Origin: Pseudomonas persica
Lineage (GTDB): Bacteria; Pseudomonadota; Gammaproteobacteria; Pseudomonadales; Pseudomonadaceae
NCBI RefSeq assembly: GCF_900291015.1
Contig: NZ_OLKL01000039.1
Location: forward strand, 238 to 64,237
Length of the DNA: 64,000 bases
Direction of reading: 5' to 3'
Below are positions 8,470 through 17,192 of this stretch, one piece after another; the stretch's first letter is position 1, and each line of letters begins with the position of its first letter. The notes under the pieces are model-generated. The model saw nothing but the letters and a program-made list of their open reading frames with translations, did not search any database and had not been told where the DNA came from. The translations under genes were made by a program, and so were the position numbers.

Positions 8470-8883
8470 ATGCGCTACTCCCTGTTCGATGGTCAACGCG
8501 ACATCATGATCCTGATTGCCCGCGTGCTGCTGATGAGCCTGTTCGTCTTGTCCGGCTGGGGCAAACTGACCGGGTTCGAAGGCACGGTCGGCTACATGAC
8601 CTCACTGGGCGCCCCTGCCCCCATGCTGGCAGCGGCAATTGCCGTGCTGATGGAGTTGGTCGTCGGCATCCTGCTGATCCTCGGCTTCTATACGCGGCCG
8701 CTGGCCTTCCTGTTCGCGCTGTTCGTACTGGGCACGGCGCTGCTGGGCCACCCGTTCTGGAACATGGTCGACCCTGAGCGCAGCGCCAACATGACCCAGT
8801 TCCTGAAGAACCTCAGCATCATGGGCGGCCTGCTGGTACTGGCAGTGTGCGGCCCCGGGCGTTTTTCGGTGGACGGGCGCTGA
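8470..8883 (+). CDS. DoxX-family membrane protein
   Basis: 137-residue integral membrane protein of the DoxX/SURF4-like family, with four hydrophobic helices. The first helix region ends in SGWGKLTGFEGTVGYM, the family hallmark, followed by APAPMLAAAIAVLMELVVGILLILGF. DoxX proteins are linked to redox and thiol stress in some bacteria, but their reaction is not settled. ATG 8470 (MRYSLFD) is chosen over the longer reading to 8437, which enters the intergenic spacer. Confidence 0.85.
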   Translation: MRYSLFDGQRDIMILIARVLLMSLFVLSGWGKLTGFEGTVGYMTSLGAPAPMLAAAIAVLMELVVGILLILGFYTRPLAFLFALFVLGTALLGHPFWNMVDPERSANMTQFLKNLSIMGGLLVLAVCGPGRFSVDGR

Positions 8884-8884
8884 G

Positions 8885-9082
8885 TCAGTCGTCTTCGCAG
8901 TCGTCAAACCAGGCCGGGTGATCGCGCTCCTCGTCATCGAGGTCATCCAGCGTTTCCTCGTCTTCCTCCACCTCGTCCTCGGCGCCCTGGGCATCCGCTT
9001 CGGGTTCCACATCGTCGTAGAGGAATTCGTGGTCAAGCAGGTGATCGTGCTCGGGTTCGTGCAGGTCGTCTTCGTCGCGCAT
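8885..9082 (-). CDS. small highly acidic protein, unknown function
   Basis: Sixty-five residues, about half Asp or Glu (DDVEPEADAQGAEDEVEEDEET...), with several His. The start has a good ribosome site (AGGAG seven bases upstream on the minus strand) and the frame ends two bases from the convergent DoxX stop. Such acidic proteins occur in pseudomonads without known role. The bias in composition makes homology calls unsafe. Confidence 0.6.
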   Translation of the reverse strand: MRDEDDLHEPEHDHLLDHEFLYDDVEPEADAQGAEDEVEEDEETLDDLDDEERDHPAWFDDCEDD

Positions 9083-9206
9083 GCTGGCTCCTGGGCTAGT
9101 GGCAGGCCTGTATAGGCCGATCAGCTGCGCAGGTCAATGCGTTACCGCTTAATGCTCGGTTAACCGGCCGGGTCCAACCTGCAGGCTCTCCCTTCAAACG
9201 TTGCTT

Positions 9207-9231
9207 GCCCGTCTTCATGGCGGGCTTTTTT
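9207..9231 (+). terminator. hairpin with U tract in the 9083-9547 gap
   Basis: GCCCG-TCTTCATGG-CGGGC followed by TTTTTTATT. No gene on the plus strand ends immediately before it, so it may end an unannotated small transcript starting near 9120. Confidence 0.6.
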
Positions 9232-9371
9232 ATTATGTGGGTTGTGTGGCACCCGGGAGATCGAGCGCCACCTCAAAACTCAGGACAGGCACATGACAAC
9301 CTCATGACCTGACCTTCACGAAATGCTGACATCCGGATGGGCACACTGACCCTGCTCCTTATGTTCTTGCA

Positions 9372-9403
9372 GCCCGCCGCATTATTGCCGCGGGCTTTTC
9401 TTT
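9372..9403 (+). terminator. second hairpin with U tract in the same gap
   Basis: GCCCGC...GCGGGC stem followed by TTTTCTTTTT. Together with the hairpin at 9207 it brackets about 140 bases with no open frame of note. The rest of the 9083-9547 gap shows nothing else recognisable. Confidence 0.55.
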
Positions 9404-9547
9404 TTGCCTGACAGGCATACGCAGGGCAGGTACCTGCGTACAAGCCCCCACCCCAGACCATGACCTGAAGCAGTTTTGCCCCACCAGGCAAGGGCTATGC
9501 TGACCCGGCGATTACTCAAGCTCATTCGGATAGACACGGAGGCTCAT

Positions 9548-10558
9548 ATGAAAGCTGCTGTTGTTGCACCAGGCCGTCGCGTGGAGGTGGTGGAGAAAAC
9601 CCTGCGCCCCTTGAAACACGGTGAAGCGCTGCTGAAGATGCAATGCTGCGGTGTGTGCCACACCGACCTGCATGTGAAAAATGGCGATTTCGGTGACAAG
9701 ACCGGTGTAGTGCTAGGCCATGAAGGCATCGGCGTGGTCCAGGAAGTAGGACCTGGCGTCACCTCGCTCAAACCGGGTGACCGCGCCAGCGTAGCCTGGT
9801 TCTACCAGGGCTGCGGGCATTGCGAGTATTGCAACAGCGGCAACGAAACCCTGTGCCGCGAAGTGAAGAACTCCGGCTACACCGTGGACGGCGGTATGGC
9901 CGAAGCCTGCATCGTCAAGGCCGACTACTCGGTCAAAGTGCCTGACGGGCTCGACTCCGCTGCTGCCAGCAGTATTACCTGCGCCGGCGTGACCACCTAC
10001 AAGGCGGTGAAGATCTCCAACATCCGCCCCGGCCAATGGATCGCCATCTACGGCCTTGGCGGCCTGGGCAACCTGGCCCTGCAATATGCCAAGAACGTCT
10101 TCAACGCCAAAGTGATCGCCATCGACGTCAACCAAGAGCAACTGCGCTTCGCCAGCGAGATGGGCGCCGACCTGGTCATCAATTCACGCACCGAGGATGC
10201 CGCCAAGGTTATCCAGGCCAAGACCGGTGGCGCCCATGCCGCCGTGGTTACCGCCGTCGCCAAGGCTGCGTTCAACTCAGCCGTCGACGCCCTGCGCGCC
10301 GGCGGGCGGCTGGTTGCTGTCGGGCTGCCATCGGAAGCCATGAACCTGAATATCCCTCGCCTGGTGCTGGACGGTATCGAGGTGATCGGCTCGCTGGTCG
10401 GCACCCGGCAGGATCTGCAGGAAGCTTTCCAGTTTGCGGCGGAAGGAAAAGTGGTGCCGAAGGTGACCCTGCGGCCGATCGAGGATATCAACCAGATCTT
10501 TGAGGAGATGCTGGAGGGCAAGATCAAAGGGCGGATGGTGATCCAGTTCGAAGGTTGA
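9548..10558 (+). CDS. adhP: zinc-dependent alcohol dehydrogenase AdhP
   Basis: 336-residue NAD-dependent medium-chain alcohol dehydrogenase oxidising ethanol and related primary alcohols. Catalytic zinc ligands are in CCGVCHTDLH, GHEGIG and ITCAGVTTYK. The structural zinc site is CGHCEYCNSGNETLC and the Rossmann motif is GLGGLGNLALQYAK. ATG 9548 has GGAGG about six bases upstream. It is monocistronic, preceded by two terminator-like hairpins. Confidence 0.94.
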   Translation: MKAAVVAPGRRVEVVEKTLRPLKHGEALLKMQCCGVCHTDLHVKNGDFGDKTGVVLGHEGIGVVQEVGPGVTSLKPGDRASVAWFYQGCGHCEYCNSGNETLCREVKNSGYTVDGGMAEACIVKADYSVKVPDGLDSAAASSITCAGVTTYKAVKISNIRPGQWIAIYGLGGLGNLALQYAKNVFNAKVIAIDVNQEQLRFASEMGADLVINSRTEDAAKVIQAKTGGAHAAVVTAVAKAAFNSAVDALRAGGRLVAVGLPSEAMNLNIPRLVLDGIEVIGSLVGTRQDLQEAFQFAAEGKVVPKVTLRPIEDINQIFEEMLEGKIKGRMVIQFEG

Positions 10559-10739
10559 TGACCCATGTGCGCTGGCTGTGGGTGCAGCGCACGCTACCCT
10601 GCTGCATTCAAGCTGCGGGGGGCAAAAGTGGCTTGCGCCCCCTGATAAAGCGAACCAAGCGGCGCGCCTTGGGCTCTAGTTTCGGGTAGACGCTATGCTT
10701 CATGCAGCAGAAGACTGACTAGCACATCGGGGTGAATGT

Positions 10740-10976
10740 ATGGGCATCCGCAGCTTGGCGAAAAACCTGCCACCCGATCCGGACAATGACGGCTGGGTGC
10801 TCGGATGGGGGGTGCTGAGAGACCGGCATCCCTGGCATTTCGTCGATGTCTATGCCGACCAGAAGACTGCCAGGGCCGAGGCGGAGCGCCGCGGTGTTGG
10901 CTACGTTGTGGAGTTCGGCTCGCACCGCCTGGGATCGGATGAATTCGTTTGCGGGATATCCCCGCCTGAAGGCTAG
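10740..10976 (+). CDS. conserved small protein, unknown function
   Basis: Seventy-eight-residue soluble protein (MGIRSLAKNLPPDPDND...FVCGISPPEG) with the composition of a compact alpha/beta domain and no signal peptide. The base composition and codon use look like the neighbours, and GGGTGA lies ahead of the ATG. I do not recognise a family. Confidence 0.6.
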   Translation: MGIRSLAKNLPPDPDNDGWVLGWGVLRDRHPWHFVDVYADQKTARAEAERRGVGYVVEFGSHRLGSDEFVCGISPPEG

Positions 10977-11134
10977 CGTTTGGTAGTGCCCGCTGCGGCC
11001 GACAGGTCGCACTGCGCCAGGACTAGCCGTGACAAGCGGCGAATGACGAGGCTGATAGCCTTTGCAGGCGAACTGCCATTAGAAGATAGGCATAATGCAG
11101 GCAATGCCTAGCCTCCTGGATCAGTCGCTGCCCG

Positions 11135-12406
11135 ATGATTGCCCTGTTCGTCGTCCTGCTCGCCACCCTGCCCAGCCTCACTCTGCTGCGGCTGCTGCAT
11201 CGTCAGCGTCAGCGCCACTGTGCCCTGCTGGCGGAGATGGACGTGGGCGTGTTGCAACTCGCCCGTGATGGCCGGGTATGTTGGCACAACCCGGCCGCGG
11301 CCGAACTGCTTGGCTGTTCCAGCACTCCGCTACAGGGCCTGCGCCTGCGAGAACGTCTGCCGCAGTTGGCTGCGCCATCCGGCTCGGTGCAGGTTACGGG
11401 GGACGATGGCCAGCGGCGCGCGCTACACATCAGCCAGCAAGGCACGGCCAATGCCAGGCAATGGCTGCTGATCCGGCCGATCCTGGTCGATGCTGAACGC
11501 TTCCAGCGCAGCCAGTATTTCGCCCGCATCGGTACCTGGGACTGGGACATCGACACTAACCATCTGTACTGGTCCGACGCCATCTACGGCATGTTCGGCT
11601 ATTCGGTCAACGAAGTGACACCGAGCTACGAGCTGTTCTGCAACGCGGTTCATCCGGACGATCGCGCCCGTGTGCGCGCCGGCGAATTGCGCTGCATCGA
11701 AACTGGCGAGAACCACGACGAGGAATATCGGGTGGTCTGGCCAGACGGTACGCTGCACTGGCTACGCGAGACCGGCAACGTGGTCAAGGACGAACTTGGC
11801 ACGCCCATCAAGATGATGGGCGTGGTGCGTGATATCACCGAGGAGAAAGCCTGGGCCAACCAGTTACACCGCCTGGCCCACCATGACCCGCTGACCGGCC
11901 TGCCCAACCGCCTGGTGTTCGAGGAGCGCCTTGAGGGTGCCCTGGCTTTGGCCCGGCGCAACCACAACCGTATTGCACTGGTGTTCATCGACCTCAATGG
12001 TTTCAAGGCGATCAACGACAGCCTTGGCCACGCTGCGGGCGATCAGGTACTGCGGACCACCGCGACCCGCCTGCACGATGCGCTGCGTAACTCGGACAGC
12101 GTGGCGCGCCTGGGTGGCGACGAGTTCGTCACCGTGCTGGAGGGCTTATCGGCCGAGCGTGCACCCGAGGACGAGGCCCGGGTGATCGCGCAGAGGTTGC
12201 TGGTGCCGCTGGACGCACCAATCCGCCTGGGCGACACGCTGCAGCGGGTCGGAGTCAGCCTGGGCATCGCCCTCTTCCCCGATCACGCGCAGACCCGCGA
12301 CCAACTGATCCATGTTGCCGATCTGGCGATGTATGAGGCCAAGCGCAGCGGCGACAATCAGTACCGCCTGGGCCAGGCGCAGGCGCTGCGCGCCCGCAAC
12401 GGCTGA
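11135..12406 (+). CDS. PAS-containing diguanylate cyclase
   Basis: 423 residues. The N-terminus (IALFVVLLATLPSLTLLRLL) is a single membrane anchor. A degenerate PAS follows (residues 30-110), then a canonical PAS/PAC (FARIGTWDWDIDTNHLYWSD ... EEYRVVWPDGTLHWLRETG ... GVVRDITEEK, residues 125-245). The GGDEF domain starts at HHDPLTGLPNRL and has an intact active site RLGGDEFVTV, so it should make cyclic di-GMP. I see no RxxD inhibitory site five residues before GGDEF. No EAL domain is present. Confidence 0.92.
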   Translation: MIALFVVLLATLPSLTLLRLLHRQRQRHCALLAEMDVGVLQLARDGRVCWHNPAAAELLGCSSTPLQGLRLRERLPQLAAPSGSVQVTGDDGQRRALHISQQGTANARQWLLIRPILVDAERFQRSQYFARIGTWDWDIDTNHLYWSDAIYGMFGYSVNEVTPSYELFCNAVHPDDRARVRAGELRCIETGENHDEEYRVVWPDGTLHWLRETGNVVKDELGTPIKMMGVVRDITEEKAWANQLHRLAHHDPLTGLPNRLVFEERLEGALALARRNHNRIALVFIDLNGFKAINDSLGHAAGDQVLRTTATRLHDALRNSDSVARLGGDEFVTVLEGLSAERAPEDEARVIAQRLLVPLDAPIRLGDTLQRVGVSLGIALFPDHAQTRDQLIHVADLAMYEAKRSGDNQYRLGQAQALRARNG

Positions 12407-12478
12407 CCCAGATGCCGACGCGCTAGCCATGCGCGAAGCGGATCGGATATTCCATCTTCGACTTGCGCGCCACGCTAG

Positions 12479-12642
12479 CCTCTGTGGGAGATGGCCCAGC
12501 CCTTTGGGCTGCGCTGTCGCATAGAGAACTGAATTCGCAAGCGGTCCGTGCATCCTGTGGGAGCGGCTTTAGCCGCGAAGAATCCAACGCGGTGCATGGC
12601 ACCGGCTGCGCCGGTGTTCGCGGCTAAAGCCGCTCCCACAGA
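12479..12642. repeat. nested REP unit, copy 1 (inverse orientation)
   Basis: About 160 bases holding two nested inverted REP pairs: CTGTGGGAGCGGCTTTAGCCGCGAA opposite TTCGCGGCTAAAGCCGCTCCCACAG (each written here in part) around ACCGGCTGCGCCGGTG, and an outer arm reading GCGACAGCG. The same unit recurs at 32.9, 40.2 and 61.5 kb in the other orientation. It fills much of the 12407-12968 gap. Confidence 0.9.
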
Positions 12643-12686
12643 ATGCGCGTCGCACTCACGAAACGAGTCATCTCAATGTCTGCTCT

Positions 12687-12750
12687 GGGTCCAGGCTGTG
12701 TGAAAACGCTAAGGCCAAGTCGGACAACGCGCTTCTATGCGCCTGGGTCG
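12687..12750 (+). repeat. MITE-like element, internally deleted copy
   Basis: Begins GGGTCCAGGCTGTGTGAAAACG and shares about 55 bases with the copy at 14064. It then jumps directly to the right end GCCTGGGTCGA, so most of the interior is lost. It lies upstream of the hydrolase gene at 12969 in the same orientation as the downstream copy. Confidence 0.7.
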
Positions 12751-12968
12751 AAAGCAGTCACTTCATCCCGCCGCTCTCGGCCCTTCGTGGCTCGCCCGCC
12801 AACCCTTTCGGTTCCGCCTGCGCCGCAGTTCTGTACTCTACACCCCCGCAGCACACATGAAATCAGGAGGGATTCAAAATGATCGTGTGTGCGGGCACGA
12901 TGGCTGATATGTTCTCCGCGCATCAGGTCGCGCCCAATCGACGCTGCCCCATCAAGGAAGATAAACCG

Positions 12969-14009
12969 ATGAAAACAGTATTCGGCTTCTTGCTCTGTTT
13001 CTGCCTGAACATATCCGCATTCGCAGGCTACAAGACCATCGGCTTCCAGGTCTCGACGTTGCCGGACGCGCAAAATGGCCGCCCGCTGGAGTTGGTAGTC
13101 TGGTACCCGAGTACCACCACCGCTACACCACAGTTGATCGCAGAGACCCAGGTATTCGCCGGTGACCTCGCCGTCCGCGATGCGCCCCCGGCCACAGATG
13201 CGCTTCCATTGGTGGTACTTTCCCATGGCTTTCGCGGCAACTGGGGGAACCAGTCATGGTTGGCCAGTGCACTGGCTCACCAGGGCTACATCGTGGCGGC
13301 AGTCAACCACCCCGGCACCACCACCCGCGATCGCCGTCCTGAAGCCGCGGCACAGTTGTGGCAGCGCCCCATCGACCTGCAACGGGCCATCGATGCAGTC
13401 GTGGCCCAGCCGGATCGGTTTGGACTGGTAGCCAAGCGTCAGATTGCAGTGGTTGGCCATTCACTGGGTGGCTGGACCGCGCTGGAAATCGCCGGTGCCC
13501 GTTTCGATCCCAAGCGTTTCGCCCAGGACTGCATCACCCATCCCAAGCTATCCAGTTGCAGCGTTTACAAGCAGATCAATCCCGACAGCGCACCGGTTTC
13601 GAAAGCTCGACTGGGCGACGATCTGCGCGACAACCGTGTCACTGCCATTGTTACCCTGGATCTGGGCCTTTCACGCGGCCTGACCGATGAAAGCCTGGTA
13701 GCGTTGCCAGTACCGACTCTGGTGATCGCGGCAGGCGCAGCATCTGAAGATCTCCCTGCACAGCTGGAATCCGCCGCCCTAGCCAAGCGTTTGCCCCCAG
13801 CGACGAGTCGGTATGTCGAGATCGAGGACGCCAGCCACTTCAGCTTCTTGTCGATGTGCAAACCTGGCGCGACGGCATTGCTTGAAGAAGATGCACCTGG
13901 CGATGGCATCATTTGCCAGGACGGCATCAACGCTCGACCACGCGCACTGATACAGGCGCAGACGGCCTCGCTGATCACCGAATTTCTGGAACAATCTTTT
14001 CGCTACTGA
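12969..14009 (+). CDS. secreted alpha/beta hydrolase (dienelactone/PAF-AH-like)
   Basis: 346-residue protein with a signal peptide (MKTVFGFLLCFCLNISAFA). The alpha/beta hydrolase fold shows VVWYPSTT, an oxyanion-hole strand LVVLSHGFRGNWGNQSW, the nucleophile elbow VVGHSLGGWTALEIAG (serine about residue 163) and a late histidine in EDASHFSFLSMC. The layout resembles predicted dienelactone hydrolases and platelet-activating-factor acetylhydrolases. The substrate is unknown. ATG 12969 has AAGGAAG upstream. It sits alone between two copies of a MITE-like repeat, which hints at acquisition as a unit. Confidence 0.85.
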   Translation: MKTVFGFLLCFCLNISAFAGYKTIGFQVSTLPDAQNGRPLELVVWYPSTTTATPQLIAETQVFAGDLAVRDAPPATDALPLVVLSHGFRGNWGNQSWLASALAHQGYIVAAVNHPGTTTRDRRPEAAAQLWQRPIDLQRAIDAVVAQPDRFGLVAKRQIAVVGHSLGGWTALEIAGARFDPKRFAQDCITHPKLSSCSVYKQINPDSAPVSKARLGDDLRDNRVTAIVTLDLGLSRGLTDESLVALPVPTLVIAAGAASEDLPAQLESAALAKRLPPATSRYVEIEDASHFSFLSMCKPGATALLEEDAPGDGIICQDGINARPRALIQAQTASLITEFLEQSFRY

Positions 14010-14063
14010 CGATCATCCATTCCGTTGATGGTCGGCACCTGGCGCGTGCTGACCGGCTGCAAT

Positions 14064-14232
14064 GGGTCCAGGCTGTGTGAAAACGCTAAGGCCAAGTGGG
14101 ACAACGCGCTTCTATGCGAGTTCTGGATAAGCTCGGCTACTCAACTGACCCAGAATTCACGCAGGAACGCGATTTTTAGGCTGTTTCTTAATCAGCCGGA
14201 GTCCGCTTGGAGTTTTCACACAGCCTGGGTCG
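14064..14232 (+). repeat. MITE-like element with terminal inverted repeats
   Basis: 169 bases bounded by GGGTCCAGGCTGTGTGAAAAC on the left and GTTTTCACACAGCCTGGGTCG on the right. The ends are near-perfect inverted repeats of about 20 bases. No transposase is encoded inside. It occupies the gap between the hydrolase and the LysE-family gene. The parent IS family is not identified. Confidence 0.75.
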
Positions 14233-14383
14233 ATAGCAGCCCCCCCTATAGCGGTTTGTCAGCGGCGGTGTTTCACGCCACCCTGAAAGCCGCTCTACTT
14301 GTTCCAGTCGTCGTCCATGGGTGCCACAATCATCTGCTTTGCTAACCGGACTTCGTTGACTTTAATGCCAGGAGGCATTTTGC

Positions 14384-14992
14384 ATGGCTAGTTATGGACT
14401 GTTCCTTATCCTTGCGACTTTCACCGTGTCAAGCCCCGGTCCCGGGGTGGTTCTGACCCTCTCCAATGCCCTGCGCCACGGCTGGAGCGGTGCGCTGCCG
14501 GGGATCTTTGGCATCGCCTTGGGTGCTTTCATCGTCGCCGGGCTCTCGGCCAGCAGCGTGGGGTTGCTCCTGGCAACCTCGGCAATGGCGTTCACCGTGC
14601 TCAAGTACGTCGGCGCGTTGTACCTCTTGTACCTGGGGGTGAAGATGTGGCGTACCCAGCGTTTCATCCCGGAGCTCACCGTGACCGCCATGCAACCCTG
14701 GCGGCGCTTCGTCGAAGCATTGTCGATCCAGTTGCTGAATCCCAAGGCTGGTTTCTTCTTCCTGGCCGTGTTCCCACAATTCATCAGCCCGCAGGACAAC
14801 TACTACAGTCAGTTTTTCCTGCTGGTTTCATCCTACGCGTTGCTGGTCGTGCTGGTACACACCGGCTATGCCCTAATGGCCAATGGCGCCAGGGGCTGGC
14901 TGTCGACCAACCGCGGTGCGCGAGTCGTCGGCAAGCTCTCCGGCATTACCTTCTTCGGTTTTGGTGTTCTGATGGCTTCGGCCAGTAAATGA
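14384..14992 (+). CDS. LysE/RhtB-family amino-acid exporter
   Basis: 202-residue inner-membrane protein with six predicted helices. The family N-terminus FTVSSPGPGVVLTLSNALRHG and the central NPKAGFFFLAVFPQF motif are both present. RhtB-type members export amino acids such as homoserine, threonine or leucine analogues; this substrate is unknown. ATG 14384 follows CAGGAGGC. It stands alone downstream of the MITE-like repeat. Confidence 0.9.
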   Translation: MASYGLFLILATFTVSSPGPGVVLTLSNALRHGWSGALPGIFGIALGAFIVAGLSASSVGLLLATSAMAFTVLKYVGALYLLYLGVKMWRTQRFIPELTVTAMQPWRRFVEALSIQLLNPKAGFFFLAVFPQFISPQDNYYSQFFLLVSSYALLVVLVHTGYALMANGARGWLSTNRGARVVGKLSGITFFGFGVLMASASK

Positions 14993-15130
14993 ACCGGTTC
15001 GAATCACTTGGACCCGCGTCGATGAGCTCAATCTGGGAGCCCTCGGCTTCGATTTTGAATAAGTCAACGAGATCAGACAGGAACAACTGGCCGATGCTTT
15101 GCAACATCGGCCGACATGCTCTGGCCGGCA

Positions 15131-16345
15131 TTACCCCTTGGTCAGATCAACCAATGGCGTTTGCCGCACTTCGGTTTCGCGCCCACCCTGAATCTCGCTC
15201 ACCTGCTTCAAGGCCTTGTCCACCGCCACCTTGTCCGCCAACAAGCTGTAGCGAATATGGAACTGCCGGTGTTCCTTCGGTCCGATTGTCGGCACCAGGT
15301 TCAGTGGCCGCTGGTAACGGCGGTTGTAGGAAAAACTCGTCCCTGGCTCCAGCCCCGTGACATAGCCCTGGCCTTGGGTATCGGTATTTTTCCACAGGGA
15401 AAATACAGGCAGTGTCCGAGTATTGAAACCGACCGAAACGCCCAGGCTGCCAGCCTTGTTGTGCAACACGGCCAAGGTATTGCCCTGGGCATCCGCATAC
15501 GGCACCACGTTATAAACCGTTTCGTCATAGTCCTTGGTGGGCGCGCGGTAGGTTTGCCAATCGGGCAGATCGCCCTTGGCCTTGTCGTTGAACGGCGACA
15601 CCTGTTTCACCGGCGCGGCGAAACGAGCGCCCTGCTCCAGGAACGGGGTGCTGAAGTTACTGTGATACAGCGCCTGGTATTCCTTCGGATAGTCGCCATT
15701 GTTGGTCAGGGTGTCATTGAGGACGAACACCGCGCTGCCAGGTTCGGTGACCACTTCGGTCATGACGGAGAAGTCGACCTTCTTGAACGCCTGCTCTTTC
15801 AGTTCACCACGCAAGGTGATGGCGTACGGTGGTTTCTCATCGATGTGCAGGGTGACTTTGTTCGCAGGAATGTTGGCGGCCCGACCGTGCAGGGTCAGCA
15901 GTTCACCGTTGTCGACGCCGGGGTGGCCAACCCATTCGTAACCGCAGCGGGTGACCAGTTCGTTGAAACCTTCCAGCCAGCCTAGACCATTGCGCCCGTT
16001 GAGTTCGATGAAGGACGGGTTGACCACTTCCTTGACCGGCGAATCCCAGCCCATGCGCACATTGCCGACCGAAGCCTGCAAGACGTTCATTCCGCGAGTG
16101 GGCACTACCGAAAGCTTCATCGTGCCGTTATCGATGTCGACAATGCTGACACCCTCTTGCCGACCTCCGTGCAAGGTGCGCAGGGTAACGCTGAAGGGCT
16201 TGTCGGTTTTTACGCCAAGTTGCTGGCTGGTGATCTGCCAGTTCTGGGCGGCTTTGTCGGTGTCGAGCAGAACGTAATCCCAGGCCATGGCGTGGCTGGC
16301 CGCGGAGAGGGCGCCGAGGGCAACGAAGAGTTTGAGGAGGGGCAT
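15131..16345 (-). CDS. secreted DUF4432 (aldose-epimerase-like) protein
   Basis: 404 residues with an N-terminal signal peptide (PLLKLFVALGALSAASHAMA). The body has the galactose-mutarotase-like beta sandwich of DUF4432: DNGTMKLSVVPTRGMNVLQAS, GWDSPVKEVVNPSFIEL, GWLEGFNELVTRCG and GLEPGTSFSYNRRY. The histidine in LTLHGRAANIPA is expected near the sugar site. Activity is unproven. A periplasmic location is inferred from the signal peptide. The gene is unaccompanied. Confidence 0.85.
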   Translation of the reverse strand: MPLLKLFVALGALSAASHAMAWDYVLLDTDKAAQNWQITSQQLGVKTDKPFSVTLRTLHGGRQEGVSIVDIDNGTMKLSVVPTRGMNVLQASVGNVRMGWDSPVKEVVNPSFIELNGRNGLGWLEGFNELVTRCGYEWVGHPGVDNGELLTLHGRAANIPANKVTLHIDEKPPYAITLRGELKEQAFKKVDFSVMTEVVTEPGSAVFVLNDTLTNNGDYPKEYQALYHSNFSTPFLEQGARFAAPVKQVSPFNDKAKGDLPDWQTYRAPTKDYDETVYNVVPYADAQGNTLAVLHNKAGSLGVSVGFNTRTLPVFSLWKNTDTQGQGYVTGLEPGTSFSYNRRYQRPLNLVPTIGPKEHRQFHIRYSLLADKVAVDKALKQVSEIQGGRETEVRQTPLVDLTKG

Positions 16346-16571
16346 GGCAGTAGCCTTTCTTGGAGTTGTGCCTTTTTATAGACAAAGAGAAACGTTTCAG
16401 CAAGCTTGGCAAGCGATGTTCTCGGCCAATGTCTTTACCGTGGAACCCACTTACGACCAAGGCCTTTCCTTGTCAGCACTTCGGATAATCCGTTCTTTGG
16501 CAGAACGACCGCCGCTGTGGCTTGTGTCGCTGGTGCTTCTGGAATAGTCGCTTTTGTGCGTGATGAATACT

Positions 16572-16583
16572 TACCGGTCGGTA
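16572..16583. promoter_or_regulatory. candidate TetR operator
   Basis: TACCG-GT-CGGTA inverted repeat 36 bases before the TetR-family gene. A TACCGnnCGGTA core is typical of many TetR-family operators, so autoregulation of the regulator-exporter pair is likely. Confidence 0.55.
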
Positions 16584-16619
16584 TAGTCGAATCCCCACTC
16601 ATTGCGAAGGCCGACCGCC

Positions 16620-17192
16620 ATGGAAGAAACTCGCCAGAGACTTATCCACGCCGCCCTGGAGCTGTTTCTCAGCCAAGGGCTGCACGTGACGGGCGTAGCG
16701 GCCATTGCCGCTCGGGCTGGCGTCACCAAGATGACGCTTTACGGCCACTTTCCATCCAAGGACTCCTTGATCGTTGCTTGCCTGGAAGAGCGTGATCGCA
16801 TTTGGCGAGCGAGGGTCGAGCAGCTGCGCAGCGCTTTGCCCGATCCACTGGAGGCACTTCTGGCGTTCTTCGATCTATACCAAGGCTATGTCGAGCGCGA
16901 CAGCCATCGCGGTTGCCTGTTCGTCAACAGTGCCGCCGAGTTCTCCTCATTCAGTCACCCGGTATTCCTTGCTGCAGAGCGGCACAAAGCAGGCGTACGC
17001 GAGCAACTGGTTTCACTGGCCAGGCTGGCTAAGTTCAACGCCCCACAGCATATCGCCGATAGCCTGTTTCTTCTGCTGGAGGGCAGCTTCATCAGTGCCG
17101 CACGCGGCGATTCGACTGCAGTTTTCGATACGGCCCGGCAGATGGCCAGGCAATGGCTGCACTGCCAGCCTCACGAAGAGCAGCGCACATGA
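16620..17192 (+). CDS. TetR-family transcriptional regulator
   Basis: 190-residue one-component repressor. The helix-turn-helix is RLIHAALELFLSQGLHVTGVAAIAARAGVTKMTLYGHFPSKDSLIVACL (key residues GV..IA..AGV....LY.HF..K), residues 6-52. The C-terminal ligand-binding half is of the TetR_C type with DRGCLF-like SHRGCLFVNSAAEF. It overlaps the next gene by four bases (ATGA), so it is co-transcribed with the DMT transporter it probably controls. Confidence 0.9.
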   Translation: MEETRQRLIHAALELFLSQGLHVTGVAAIAARAGVTKMTLYGHFPSKDSLIVACLEERDRIWRARVEQLRSALPDPLEALLAFFDLYQGYVERDSHRGCLFVNSAAEFSSFSHPVFLAAERHKAGVREQLVSLARLAKFNAPQHIADSLFLLLEGSFISAARGDSTAVFDTARQMARQWLHCQPHEEQRT

